Part shown: positions 7,191 to 16,966 of the stretch, piece after piece
Layout of the letters: each line of letters begins with the position of its first letter
Numbering within the stretch: position 1 is the stretch's first letter
DNA from: Thermoleophilia bacterium
GTDB lineage: Bacteria; Actinomycetota; Thermoleophilia; Gaiellales; SKUG01
Assembly: GCA_025964555.1 (NCBI GenBank)
Contig: JAOPYQ010000026.1
Span: 1 to 64,000 of the forward strand
DNA length: 64,000 nt
Reading direction: 5' to 3'
Made by a program: the position numbers and the translations under genes
The notes under the pieces: generated by a model
The model's database searches: none
Told to the model about the DNA's origin: nothing
The model's input: the letters and a program-made list of their open reading frames with translations, nothing else

Positions 7191-9821
7191 TCAGGCGAGC
7201 TTCGCGACCTCGTCGCGACCGGCTGCCAGCGCCTCGTCGAGCTTCGACGCGTCCTTGCCACCGGCTCGCGCCATGTTCGGACGCCCGCCACCGCCTCCGC
7301 CGACGATGCCCGCCACGACCTTGACGATGTTGCCCGCGTGCGCGCCCGACTTGACCGCCTCGTCCGCCGCGCTCACGATCAGCGTCACCTTCTCCGCGCC
7401 CTCGGCCGCGCCGAGGATGACGACGGCGCCCGAACCGAGCTTGCCCTTGAGCCGGTCGGCGAGGTCGAGCAGCTCGTCGCCGCCCAGCGAATCGTCGCGG
7501 TAGGCGACCACCGCGAACGGTCCGGTGTCGACGCGCTCGGCGAGCGCCGCATCGAGTGCCCCGCCACTCCTGAGCGCGGACAGCTCCTTCTCGAGGCGAC
7601 GGTTCGCCTTCTGCAGCTCGTCGGCCCGCTCGGGCAGGCGTTCGATCTCGACGCCGAGCGTGCGAGCCGCGACATCTGCTGCGTGGGCGCGGGCGCGCAG
7701 GTAGCTGATCGCACCTTCGCCCGTGAGCGCTTCGATGCGCCGCGTGTTGGAGCCGACGCTCGACTCGCCCAGCACCAGCACCGTGCCGATCTGCCCGGTG
7801 TTCGATACGTGCGTGCCGCCGCACAGCTCGAGCGACCAGGAACCGTCGCCGACGCTGACCATGCGCACGACGTTGCCGTACTTCTCGCCGAAGAGCATCG
7901 TCGCCCCACGCTCGCGCGCGGTCTCGATGTCGACTTCCTCCCACGTCACCGGCTCCGCCGCCGCGACGTGCGCGTTGGCGATGCGCTCGACCTGCGCGAT
8001 CTCCTCCGCGCTCATGCCGGACGTGTGCGAGAAGTCGAAGCGCAGGCGCCCGGGTTCCACGAGCGAGCCGGCCTGGCGCACGTGCTCGCCGAGCACGTCC
8101 TGCAGCGCCTTGTGCAGCAGGTGCGTCGCCGTGTGGTTGGACTGCGTCGGCAGCCGGTGCGCCGGCTCGACCGCCGCCGTCACCTGCTCCCCGAGCTGCA
8201 GCTCGCCGTCGACGGTGGCGACGAGCACCTGGTCGCCATCGAAGCGCATCACCGCATCGATCGTGGCGAGCCCGCTCGCGCCCGACACCGTCCCGGCATC
8301 CGCGACCTGGCCACCGCCTTCGGCGTAGAACGGCGTGCGATCGAGCTTGATGAGCACGCGCCCACCCGACTCGTCACCGGCGATCGGCTCGAGCGCGGTG
8401 ATCGACGCGTCGACTGCGAGCTCGTCATAGCCGACGAACGTCGACGCGGGTGCACTGCGAACGAACGCCGCGGCCTGCTCGGTCGGCAACGTGCCGGATC
8501 CGCCCGCCGCTCGCGCGCGCTCGCGCTGCTGCTGCATGAGCTCGTCGAACCGCGCTCGATCGATCGTCAGCCCGCGCTCGCCCGCGAGCTCCTCCGTCAA
8601 CTCGACCGGGAAGCCGTGCGTGTCGTGCAGTTGGAACGCCGCCTCGCCCGCCACCACGCCGCCGGCGGGGGTCTCCGCCAGGACGCCTTCGAGCAGCTTC
8701 GTGCCCGTGTCGAGGCTGCGCAGGAAGCGCTCCTCCTCCGCGCGCAGCAGGTCGGCCACGAAGCTTCGCTGTTCGACGAGCGCCGGGTGCTGCGGGCCGA
8801 ACATGTCCACGACGAGCGCATGCAGGTCCGTGAGCGGGCCGGCCTCGCGCGTCGGGTACAGGCCGATGCGGTCGGCGTGCTGGATCGCGCGGCGGATCAC
8901 GCGGCGCAGCACGTAGCCGCGGCCCTCGTTGGACGGCTGGACGCCGTCGCTCGCCAGGAACGTCATGCCGCGACCGTGGTCGATGAGCACGCGCATCGCC
9001 TTGGTGACCGCCTCGTCCTCGCCGTAGGTCAGTCCCGAGTGCTGCTCCGCCCAGCGGGTGATGGGCAGCACCGAATCGATCTCGAAGATGGAGACGTTGT
9101 CCTGCAGGATCGAGGTGATGCGCTCGAGTCCCATGCCGGTGTCGATGTTCTTGTTCGGCAGCTCGTGGAGCGTGCCGGCTGCATCGCGGCGGTACTGCAT
9201 GAACACGAGGTTGTAGAACTCGAGGTAGCGATCGCCCTCGTCGCCGGGCTGCCCGTCGGGTCCCCAGTCGGGGCCGCGGTCGTAGAAGATCTCGCTGCAG
9301 GGTCCACACGGGCCGGTGGCGCCGGCCTTCCAGAAATTGTCGTCGCCGAGCGCGACGATGCGATCGGCGGGCATGCCCACCTCGATCCACAGGTCGCGCG
9401 CCTCGGTGTCGAGCCCGAGGCCGAGCGCCTCGCTGCCTTCGTGGACGGTGACCCAGAGCCGGTCGAGCGGGATCTGGAACTTGTTGATGATCAGGTCCCA
9501 CGCCATCTGGATGGCGTCGCGCTTGAAGTAGTCGCCGAACGAGAAGTTGCCGAGCATCTCGAAGAAGGTCATGTGGCGCGCGGTGAGCCCGACCTCGTCG
9601 ATGTCGACGGTCCTGAAGCACTTCTGGCACGACGTGAGGCGCGAGCCGGGTGGCGTGTCCTGGCCGAGGAAGTACGGCATGAACGGCTGCATGCCGGCCG
9701 TGTTGAGCAGGATCGAGGGGTCGTACGCGCTCGGGATGAGCGATGCGCTCGGCACCTCGAGGTGGCCGTTGTCCACGGCGAAGTGATCGATGAAGGTCTG
9801 GCGGATCTCGGCGCTCTTCAT
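7191..9821 (-). CDS. alaS: Alanine-tRNA ligase
   Basis: Class II aminoacyl-tRNA synthetase charging tRNA-Ala, 876 aa, full length. The aminoacylation domain begins IRQTFIDHF and contains LLNTAGMQPFMPYF and TFFEMLGNFSFGDYFK. The editing domain has the zinc-site HTATH near residue 560 and CGGTH near residue 664. The C-terminal DHHA1/C-Ala region ends with a Gly-rich stretch GGGGGGRPNMARAGG. All catalytic motifs look intact. ruvX follows with no gap, and a 44-bp gap separates the gene from the large secreted-protein gene upstream on the same strand. Confidence 0.97.
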   Translation of the reverse strand: MKSAEIRQTFIDHFAVDNGHLEVPSASLIPSAYDPSILLNTAGMQPFMPYFLGQDTPPGSRLTSCQKCFRTVDIDEVGLTARHMTFFEMLGNFSFGDYFKRDAIQMAWDLIINKFQIPLDRLWVTVHEGSEALGLGLDTEARDLWIEVGMPADRIVALGDDNFWKAGATGPCGPCSEIFYDRGPDWGPDGQPGDEGDRYLEFYNLVFMQYRRDAAGTLHELPNKNIDTGMGLERITSILQDNVSIFEIDSVLPITRWAEQHSGLTYGEDEAVTKAMRVLIDHGRGMTFLASDGVQPSNEGRGYVLRRVIRRAIQHADRIGLYPTREAGPLTDLHALVVDMFGPQHPALVEQRSFVADLLRAEEERFLRSLDTGTKLLEGVLAETPAGGVVAGEAAFQLHDTHGFPVELTEELAGERGLTIDRARFDELMQQQRERARAAGGSGTLPTEQAAAFVRSAPASTFVGYDELAVDASITALEPIAGDESGGRVLIKLDRTPFYAEGGGQVADAGTVSGASGLATIDAVMRFDGDQVLVATVDGELQLGEQVTAAVEPAHRLPTQSNHTATHLLHKALQDVLGEHVRQAGSLVEPGRLRFDFSHTSGMSAEEIAQVERIANAHVAAAEPVTWEEVDIETARERGATMLFGEKYGNVVRMVSVGDGSWSLELCGGTHVSNTGQIGTVLVLGESSVGSNTRRIEALTGEGAISYLRARAHAADVAARTLGVEIERLPERADELQKANRRLEKELSALRSGGALDAALAERVDTGPFAVVAYRDDSLGGDELLDLADRLKGKLGSGAVVILGAAEGAEKVTLIVSAADEAVKSGAHAGNIVKVVAGIVGGGGGGRPNMARAGGKDASKLDEALAAGRDEVAKLA

Positions 9822-9865
9822 GTGCGGATACTACTTGCGCACCTGCGCGCGAGGTGGATGTGGCG

Positions 9866-12800
9866 TCAGGGGTTGGCGACGGCCGCGTAGGCGATCGCGG
9901 CCGAGTAGCTGCCGGCGATGGTGCCGCTCGGAGCGGCGATCGCTCGATAGGCCGTGGTGACGGTGTCGTTGCCCGCGTTGAATCCGGTCGTCGCGTGCAG
10001 CGTCGACGGCGTGGTCCTGAGTCCGGCGTACTTGTTGTTGACGTAGTCCGCGGCGGCGACGCCCGTGCCCCATTTCGCGAGCTTGGTCGTCGTCTGTCCG
10101 GTGACCGCCAGCACGGTGAGCCCGAAGTACCCGGCCGCGCCCGTGGTTCCGGCGGCCCAGGTGGTGGGGGTCGCACCGGTGCCGGTCCAGTCCGGGATCC
10201 ACGTGCCCGCGCAGACGCCGACGGTGCACGTCGCGGCACCGGTGTCGCTCGCGTCGGTAGCGGTGAGCGAGTACCCGGACGAGCTCGTCGTCGAGATGGT
10301 CACGACGGTCGTTCCCGTCGCGTCGGTGCCGGGGAGCATGCCCGGCATCGAGACCGAAGCCGAGTCGACACCCATGGTGATCGACGGCGGACCGATCGTG
10401 AGGAGGCGGCTCAGCGACCAGGCGCCTTCCAGGTCGTACTGGTCGCGGGCGCGGACGCGCCAGTAGTAGTTGCTGAGCCCGAGCACGGGCGCGGTCCAGC
10501 TGCCGGTCGCCCCGTTGGCGATCCCGCTCGCGGTCGCGCCGCTGGCTGCGAGCGTGCCACCGATGCCCGTGCAGGTCTGCGCCGGCGAGGGATTGAGCGT
10601 GCAGACCTCGACATCGATCGTCCCGGTGTCGGGCGCGTCGGGGTCGGTGAACGTGGCGACAAACGTCGGCGTGGTGTCGGACCAGGTGGAGCCGGCAGCC
10701 GGGGTTGCGTGCGCGGCCGTCGGCAGCTGATCCGCGACGACACGGAAGTCGGGGCTCGCGCCCATCGAGGTCCACGTGCCCGAACGAGCCGTGTTGTCGC
10801 GCGCGCACGCGCGCCATCGGTACGTGGTGCCGGCCGTGAGGCCGGTGACGTTGACGGCCCCCGTGACGACGTCGTCCGGCTTGGCCGGAGCGACCCCGAT
10901 GCCGCTGAAGGTGACGCCGGCGACCGACGTTCCGCAGGCGACGGAGAAGGCCGTCGCCCCCGGCCGCACTTCGACCCAGGGCGTCAGGGTCTGGCCGCCA
11001 TCCGGGTCCGTCATGTCGAACTTGAGCACGACGTTCGTCGAGACGCCATCGGTCGTGAACCCACCGCTCGGGATCGCAGTGGATCCGTTCGCACGGTACT
11101 GCGCGAGGGTCGCGGCGGCGAGCGGGTTCTGGGCGACGGCGTCGACCCAGAAGCAGGTCTCCGTCGACCACGAAGAGAAGACCCGGTTCTCGTCGCGGTG
11201 TCGAACGTGCCAGCAGTAACGCCCGTCCGTGAGCCCCGTGGTCGGGAAGCTCGTCAGGTTGGTCAGGTCGAGACCCGAGTCGCGGGTCGGCGCTGCGTAG
11301 GTTCCCGCGTACGTGCGGAGCTGCCAGTGGGAGGCGAAGTGGGTCGCGCCGACGTCCGGGTCCGAGAACGCCGACGACGTCAGCGTGGGAGCCGCCGTCG
11401 CGACGACCGCTGCGCTCGCCGGTGCGACGTTGGTCGGTGTCGCCGGGCGCGATGACGGGGTGACATCGACGACGACGCCGAGGTTGACCTGTGTCACGCC
11501 ACCGGACTGCGGATAGGGCGCGGCGGTGTAGATGACGTCGTCGATGGCGGTGGAGATCGCGTTCGTCACCTGCTGGAACGGCATGCGCACCGGGAACGGG
11601 TGCTGCAGGAAGGCGCGCTCGAACGGATCGAACTCGTAGATCGGCTGCTGGTACGCGGCGGCGGACGCCCCCAGCAGCACGAGGCCGCGCGATCCACGTG
11701 ACACCGCGATCTCCGACATCGCGATCGGCATGGTCTGTGCCATGTTCACTGCCGTGCCTGCGCCCGGGCAGTAGCGGACGATCTTGTTGGTGTCGACGTC
11801 GCCGGTGGTCTTGCCGCCGAACATGTAGATGCAGGCATCGCCGGGCCAGTAGGTGCCGCCCATGCGCCACATCGGCTGCGGCAGCACCGTGGCTTCGATC
11901 CCGCTCGTGTCGGCGACCGGGTCGTACCAGTAGATCGTGTCGTAGACCGTGCCTCCGCTCCACCGGTTGGAGGATCCGCCGATGTAATAGACGCGTCCCG
12001 TGACCGGGGAATACGTGGCGATGCCACCCGCTCGCGCACCGGGCAGCGTCGCGGCTGCCGTCGTCATCAACCCGGTGACGGGGTCGAAGCGCTGGATCGT
12101 CGTGGATGCCGTGCCGCCGTCGCCGCCCATGACGATGATCCGGTTCACCGTGCCACCGACCCAGACGGCAGCTGGCGACGCCTTGGCCGTGTTGAGCGTG
12201 CCGGAGACGCTCGTCATGCCACTCGAGAAGTTGAAGCCGAGGATGTCGCTGCGATAGGTGCCGTACATCTGGTAGCCACCGAATGCGAACAGGCTCGCGC
12301 CGTCGGATTCGACGGCGGCACCGAACCTGCCTGGTGCCAGGTTGGAGTCGGCGGTGTCCCAGACGAGCTCGCGTCGATTGCCGGCGGCGTCCGTCGTGAT
12401 GAACGTGTAGTAGTAGCGCGTCCCATCGGAGAGTCCGCTCTCGCCCCAGGACGACGCAGGCGGTGCGACCGTGGCCCGCAGCGTGCCCAGCTGGCCCTGT
12501 GTGGTGGACCGCCACACCTCGACGCCGGTGTAGTCACCGTCCGACGGATTGGTCCAGGTGAAGGACGCCTGCCCGGTATCGGCTGATGTCGAGAAGGCGG
12601 TGAGGTTGCCCACGGACGTCGTCGTCGGATTCCAGGCTCGTACCTCGAGCTGCGCCGTTCCGACCTCCGGGGGTTCGGCGTAGGCGATCCACGGCGCGCC
12701 GGACACGACGGACAACGACGCGTAGCTTGCGCCCAGGTGGCGCGTGCTGGGGGTACCGCCGTACCGCCTCCAGGCAGAGCCGGTCCAGCCGACGACCTCG

Positions 12801-13825
12801 TTGCTGGAGGGGGAGGTGACACGACGATAGGCGATGTACGGGCCGGTGGGGCCGGCGACCATGTCGAGCTTGTACGAGGACGCCTGCCCGTCGGCATTCG
12901 CATAGGTGCCGTAGGAGGTCCAGGTCGTTCCGTCCCAGTTCTTGGCGTAGATGCGGCAGTCGCACGCTGCGCTCGTCTCCTCCGACCACGCGAGTGCGAG
13001 GCGCGTTCCCTGCATGATCGCGTCGAGGTCCCACGCGTTCTCGGCCGCACTGTTGTTGAGACCTGCGGCGCCGACCGTGGTCCATGCTGATCCGTTCCAC
13101 CGCCTGGCATACACGTCGTAGTTCGTGTTGTCCCACTGCGTCAAGGCGACATAGAGGTTGCCGGCGTCACCGGTCACGGCCGACTGGTACACCCACTGGC
13201 CCGGCGTGGGTTCGGCCGCGCCACCGATCGCGTTCCAGCTCGCGCCGTTCCACTGCTTGACGTAGATGTCGTTGGTCGACGCCGTGTCCTCGGCCCACGA
13301 GACCGTCAGGGTGCCGCCCACCACGGCGATCGACGGGCGCAATGCTGCCCGAGACGCGCTGATGTTGAGCGAACCACCGAGCGCGGTCCACGATGCGCCG
13401 TCCCAGCGCTTGACGTACAGGTTCGCGAATCCGGCGGTCGTCTCGGTCCAGGCGACATACAGGTTGCTGGCATCCGAAGATGAGGTGACCCAGATGGAGG
13501 CTCCGGCCGTCGTGTTGAGGCGGGCTGCGCCGTCCTGGACCCAGGCGCTGCCGTTCCACCGACGAGCGAAGACGTTGCCGGACTCGACGAACGCGACGTG
13601 GGGCGTCGCCCCGACGTTGCTCGTTGCGGTATGGGTCACCGCCGCGGCGCCGGAGATGTTGAGGCTGCCACCTTGCTGGGTCCACGGCGGTGCAGCGATC
13701 GCCGACGGCGCGCAGACGCTCAACAGGGCGCTGGCGATCACGACCAGCCACGCGGCGGCGCCCAGACGCACGCTCGCGGCACGCGCGGGCACGCGACGAC
13801 CTGCGCGAGGCGGCGTACGGCGCAT
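9866..13825 (-). CDS. Large secreted protein: WNGSAW repeats, Kelch-like and fibronectin-type domains, C-terminal beta domain
   Basis: About 1319 aa. A signal peptide (Arg-rich start, hydrophobic LVVIASALLSV, cleavage near SAIA at residue 44) is followed by about seven blocks built around RWNGSAW or WDGASW (45 to about 430), an fn3-like segment, a Kelch-like region (about 510-730: FAFGGYQMYG, VMGGDGG, YYIGGSSN, YMFGGKT), three fn3-like modules containing motifs such as YCWHVRHRD and YRWRACARD, and a C-terminal domain from about 1147 (ending AIAYAAVANP). The same C-terminal domain is found in the 42403-44571 protein. No sortase or membrane anchor is visible. ATG 13825 was chosen because it directly precedes the signal peptide; ATG 13924 is a weaker alternative. 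Probably a cell-surface or extracellular binding protein; ligand unknown. Confidence 0.82.
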   Translation of the reverse strand: MRRTPPRAGRRVPARAASVRLGAAAWLVVIASALLSVCAPSAIAAPPWTQQGGSLNISGAAAVTHTATSNVGATPHVAFVESGNVFARRWNGSAWVQDGAARLNTTAGASIWVTSSSDASNLYVAWTETTAGFANLYVKRWDGASWTALGGSLNISASRAALRPSIAVVGGTLTVSWAEDTASTNDIYVKQWNGASWNAIGGAAEPTPGQWVYQSAVTGDAGNLYVALTQWDNTNYDVYARRWNGSAWTTVGAAGLNNSAAENAWDLDAIMQGTRLALAWSEETSAACDCRIYAKNWDGTTWTSYGTYANADGQASSYKLDMVAGPTGPYIAYRRVTSPSSNEVVGWTGSAWRRYGGTPSTRHLGASYASLSVVSGAPWIAYAEPPEVGTAQLEVRAWNPTTTSVGNLTAFSTSADTGQASFTWTNPSDGDYTGVEVWRSTTQGQLGTLRATVAPPASSWGESGLSDGTRYYYTFITTDAAGNRRELVWDTADSNLAPGRFGAAVESDGASLFAFGGYQMYGTYRSDILGFNFSSGMTSVSGTLNTAKASPAAVWVGGTVNRIIVMGGDGGTASTTIQRFDPVTGLMTTAAATLPGARAGGIATYSPVTGRVYYIGGSSNRWSGGTVYDTIYWYDPVADTSGIEATVLPQPMWRMGGTYWPGDACIYMFGGKTTGDVDTNKIVRYCPGAGTAVNMAQTMPIAMSEIAVSRGSRGLVLLGASAAAYQQPIYEFDPFERAFLQHPFPVRMPFQQVTNAISTAIDDVIYTAAPYPQSGGVTQVNLGVVVDVTPSSRPATPTNVAPASAAVVATAAPTLTSSAFSDPDVGATHFASHWQLRTYAGTYAAPTRDSGLDLTNLTSFPTTGLTDGRYCWHVRHRDENRVFSSWSTETCFWVDAVAQNPLAAATLAQYRANGSTAIPSGGFTTDGVSTNVVLKFDMTDPDGGQTLTPWVEVRPGATAFSVACGTSVAGVTFSGIGVAPAKPDDVVTGAVNVTGLTAGTTYRWRACARDNTARSGTWTSMGASPDFRVVADQLPTAAHATPAAGSTWSDTTPTFVATFTDPDAPDTGTIDVEVCTLNPSPAQTCTGIGGTLAASGATASGIANGATGSWTAPVLGLSNYYWRVRARDQYDLEGAWSLSRLLTIGPPSITMGVDSASVSMPGMLPGTDATGTTVVTISTTSSSGYSLTATDASDTGAATCTVGVCAGTWIPDWTGTGATPTTWAAGTTGAAGYFGLTVLAVTGQTTTKLAKWGTGVAAADYVNNKYAGLRTTPSTLHATTGFNAGNDTVTTAYRAIAAPSGTIAGSYSAAIAYAAVANP

Positions 13826-14116
13826 GCGGAGGTCTGCGGTCACCCTGACGACATCGGCCCCGACCCTTGTTTCGTTGAGGGACGCTTCGAAATTCGTGCC
13901 AGGAAAAACTCCCGCCGAAAACATGGCGTCGATCCGACGCGGAGCCGTCCTGGAGCGCGGCCTGATCCGGCCGGAAACTGTCGAACACGCCACCGCGGCC
14001 GAGTAGCGTCGTGCTACCATCACGCCTTCCCCGGGGTTGGGACCCTGGAGTTGGGCGAGTGTGAGTGGGTTTCCGCCGGCAGGACGCCAGCGGATGAACG
14101 AGGAGACGTGGCGAGG

Positions 14117-14803
14117 ATGACGACCACCGGTACTTCCGTACTTGAGCAGATCGATGCACTGCGCTCGCAGAACGATCCTGCAGAGACGCCACTGCTGCGC
14201 TCCATGCTCGCGGGCGAGCTGAGCCGTGACGAGGTGCGCACCTTCGCGGGCCAGTACTTCCAGCTCGTCGACGCCCTCCCCCGGTTCGTCAGCACCGTGC
14301 ATTCGGTGACGATCGACCACCCGACGATTCGCCGCTCGCTGCTCAACATGCTCGTGCCGATGGAACTCAACCCGCCGAGCATCGCCGACCTGTGGCTGCA
14401 GACCTGCGCTGCGCTCGGCCTGTTCAGCGACACGGTTCGCCGCGGCCAGACGAACGTCGCCACCTCCGTGTGCCTCGACGACTTCCAGTACCTGTGCCAG
14501 TCCGGTTGTGCGCAGGGCCTCGCGGCGCTGTACGCCTGGATGTCCCGCCTGCCGAGCTCGACGCGCGCCATGCAGACCGCGCTCGCGACGCACTACGACC
14601 TGACGAACGGTCCGGGCGTGCAGTTCTTCGAGGTCGTCGGCTTCCAGTCCGAGTCGCACTGCCGCGCGCTGCGTGGGTCGCTCCAGGCACTGCTCGACGA
14701 GTTCCCCGAGGCAGGTCCGTCCGCGCTCGACGCGGCCGACGGCGCGATTCGTGCCGTGCAGGGCATGTATGCCGGCGCGCTGTCCGGCAGCGCCGTCCGC
14801 TGA
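14117..14803 (+). CDS. CADD/PqqC/TenA-like (heme-oxygenase-fold) protein lacking the usual metal ligands
   Basis: 228 aa, the same length as Chlamydia CADD, and readable against it almost without gaps: FAGQYFQLVDALPRFVSTVH, ADLWLQTCAALGL, GLAALYAWMSRLPSSTR and FFEVVGFQSESH. CADD family members bind two metals and make p-aminobenzoate or carry out other oxidative chemistry. From memory of the CADD ligand set (E81, H88, E142, H174, D178, H181), five of six positions are replaced here (M82, I89, M142, V174, S178) and only H181 remains. The fold assignment is therefore fairly safe, but the usual di-metal chemistry is not expected. GAGGAGA lies 11 nt upstream of ATG 14117; GTG 14108 is an alternative start. 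Convergent with the next gene, with a 3-bp gap. Confidence 0.72.
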   Translation: MTTTGTSVLEQIDALRSQNDPAETPLLRSMLAGELSRDEVRTFAGQYFQLVDALPRFVSTVHSVTIDHPTIRRSLLNMLVPMELNPPSIADLWLQTCAALGLFSDTVRRGQTNVATSVCLDDFQYLCQSGCAQGLAALYAWMSRLPSSTRAMQTALATHYDLTNGPGVQFFEVVGFQSESHCRALRGSLQALLDEFPEAGPSALDAADGAIRAVQGMYAGALSGSAVR

Positions 14804-14806
14804 GAC

Positions 14807-16921
14807 TCAGGTACCGACCGGATCCGGGTCGGGATCACGCACGGTGCGTGGGGGGTCGATCAGCTCGATGTCCGGCGACGACACGGGTGCGTGGCGACCG
14901 TCGATGCGTCGGCGGGCGAGGAATGCTGCGAGGTAGAGCACCGCGACCGCGATGAGCAACGCGCGATAGCCCACGAGCAGCGCGCCGTACTCGAGGACGC
15001 CGCCGACCATCGCCCCGAGCAGGTTGGCGCCGAACGCGGTCGTCGATGACGCCGTGTCACGGAAGCGGTCGGCGAAAATGAGGTTCGCCACGAAGATCGG
15101 TGCGAACGCCACCAGTGCTGCGACCGCGAAGCGCGGCCAGTACTCGAGCCCCAGCAGCCACGAGCTGTCGACCAGGTACGCGACGGTGAGCGTGGCGAAC
15201 AGCGCGACCGGCAGCACCCAGCTGCGGCTGGGACGCCAGCGATCGGCGACCTCGATGGCGGCGAGCACCGCGACGAGGATCGCCGCGAACACGAGGGCGT
15301 TCACGAGCCATGTGGTGCCGAACAGCAGCGCGAACTGCACGACGTTCTTGGTCTCCAGCAGCAGGAACGCGACCCCCATGAGGAAGAGGTCGCCGTATCG
15401 GGCGACGGAGCCGATGCCACCGCTCACCCGCTGGATCGACACGAGCGAGACCAGCAAGATCATGCCGAGCGTCGTCAGGTAGATCGTCGGGATCGACGGG
15501 TTGCGCAGGTACAGGAACGGGTGGTCGTCGGTGGCGGGGGCAGGTGTCGACGAGGGGCGATTCCAGCGGTCGCCGGAAGGGCACCGATCTGCGCCTTCGA
15601 CCCGCGTTGCTGTCATGACGGCGAGCGAGCCACCCTGTCGCTGCACGCACGGGGCGTGGCCGAACGTCTCGTCGAGCGTGCCGGCCAGGCGATCGACGAG
15701 CCAGTCGGAGCGGTAGTAGTTGTACATCGCGAAGGTGCCATCGGGCGTGAGGTGCCGGCGCGCGGTGGCCATCGCTTCCTTCGTGAAGAGGTAGCTCTCG
15801 AGCCGCAGCGACGACTGGCCGGACACGAGGGTCAGCGAGTCGGGCAGCGCGAAGACGATGAGGTCGTAGCGGCGATCGCTCTGCTGCAGGAACGCGCGCC
15901 CGTCGTTGACGTGTGCATCGACGCGATCATCCTGGTACGGCCGGTCCGGATGCAGCCGCTTGCCGAGGCCGAGCAGGACCGGATCGATCTCGACTGCGTC
16001 CACGTGGCGTGCGTCGTTGGCGAGCGCGATCGCGACGTCGGTGCCGTTGCCTGCGCCGACCACGAGCACGTCGTCGAGCGGGCCGGGCGCGCGCACCTTG
16101 TGCGGCTCGAAGTAGAACGGCTCCGCGTCCTGCCGTTGCTCGATCGACTGGATCGCCTGGTGCGGCAGGCCGTTGACGAACACGTGGATGGTGTCGTCGT
16201 CGGCCGTGTGGCGCTCGACCTGGTAGTAGGGCGACCACGAGGTGTCGGGCTGCACGGTGGCGTGCAGCAGCACGCCGAGCATGACCACGAGCGACGCCGC
16301 CTGGACGCCGACCAGAAGCAGGCCGTTCCGCGTCGAGCGGTCCAGCGACGGCACGACGATGAGCCACAGGAACAGCGCCGCGACGACGAGTCCCCACACG
16401 ATCGGCGGTGCACCCAGGAAGCTGAGCAGCGTGAACGCGCCGATGCCCGCGAGGCTGCCGAGCACGTCGAGCCGATACGCGCGCAGCGGTGGCATCGCGC
16501 CGAACACGCGAGCGACGGATTCGCCGATCGTCGCGAGCACGAACGCGACCATGATGAAGATGAGGGGAAGCGTCACCCAGATCGGGGCTCCGGTGAGCAT
16601 CGCGTTCTTCGACCCGCCGAAGAAGATGAGGCCGTCCTGTTCGGCGTTGACGCGCACCGGCAGCACGGTCACGAAGATCATGAGCAGCGCGAGGCCGATC
16701 GGGGCGAATGGCGCCCATGGGCGGACACCTGGGCGGCCGGCGCGCAGGAACCCGATGCCGATGCCCAGGAACGAGCCCAGCAGCACAAGATTGGAGAAGT
16801 ACGACACGAACACGACGTTCGATCCGAGCCAGCGGATGAGCGCGAGCTCGACGAACAACATCGTGAAGCAGAGCGCGAACAGTCGCACTGCGGCTGGTCG
16901 ACTCGAGGCGAGGTCCGGCAT
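14807..16921 (-). CDS. Membrane protein with spermidine/spermine-synthase-like domain
   Basis: 704 aa. About seven N-terminal membrane segments (first FALCFTMLFVELALIRWLG) precede a soluble Rossmann methyltransferase-like domain of the polyamine aminopropyltransferase family: VVGAGNGTDVAIAL for nucleotide binding, DAVEIDPVLLGLGK and YDLIVFALPDSLTL. Another block of membrane helices follows, including LLETKNVVQFALLFG. Such fused membrane proteins are common in bacteria and most have no proven polyamine activity. No speD or other polyamine gene is nearby. The RTX-like gene lies 45 bp upstream on the same strand. Confidence 0.8.
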   Translation of the reverse strand: MPDLASSRPAAVRLFALCFTMLFVELALIRWLGSNVVFVSYFSNLVLLGSFLGIGIGFLRAGRPGVRPWAPFAPIGLALLMIFVTVLPVRVNAEQDGLIFFGGSKNAMLTGAPIWVTLPLIFIMVAFVLATIGESVARVFGAMPPLRAYRLDVLGSLAGIGAFTLLSFLGAPPIVWGLVVAALFLWLIVVPSLDRSTRNGLLLVGVQAASLVVMLGVLLHATVQPDTSWSPYYQVERHTADDDTIHVFVNGLPHQAIQSIEQRQDAEPFYFEPHKVRAPGPLDDVLVVGAGNGTDVAIALANDARHVDAVEIDPVLLGLGKRLHPDRPYQDDRVDAHVNDGRAFLQQSDRRYDLIVFALPDSLTLVSGQSSLRLESYLFTKEAMATARRHLTPDGTFAMYNYYRSDWLVDRLAGTLDETFGHAPCVQRQGGSLAVMTATRVEGADRCPSGDRWNRPSSTPAPATDDHPFLYLRNPSIPTIYLTTLGMILLVSLVSIQRVSGGIGSVARYGDLFLMGVAFLLLETKNVVQFALLFGTTWLVNALVFAAILVAVLAAIEVADRWRPSRSWVLPVALFATLTVAYLVDSSWLLGLEYWPRFAVAALVAFAPIFVANLIFADRFRDTASSTTAFGANLLGAMVGGVLEYGALLVGYRALLIAVAVLYLAAFLARRRIDGRHAPVSSPDIELIDPPRTVRDPDPDPVGT

Positions 16922-16966
16922 GGCGGAGACCTACCCCACCCCCTGCATTTCGGATCGCGCGCGACG

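Noticed and set aside
6882-9890. Long plus-strand reading frame opposite alaS (about 1000 codons)
   Set aside because: Antisense shadow of the alaS codons in a G+C-rich genome; composition is His/Arg/Asp/Val-rich with no motif.
14020-14110. TPP riboswitch before the CADD/TenA-like gene, because of GACGCCAGCGGATGA
   Set aside because: The required CTGAGA and the rest of the TPP core are missing.
13826-14659. N-terminal extension of the 9866 secreted protein
   Set aside because: The extension has no protein-like features and overlaps the CADD-like gene; the signal peptide begins at ATG 13825.
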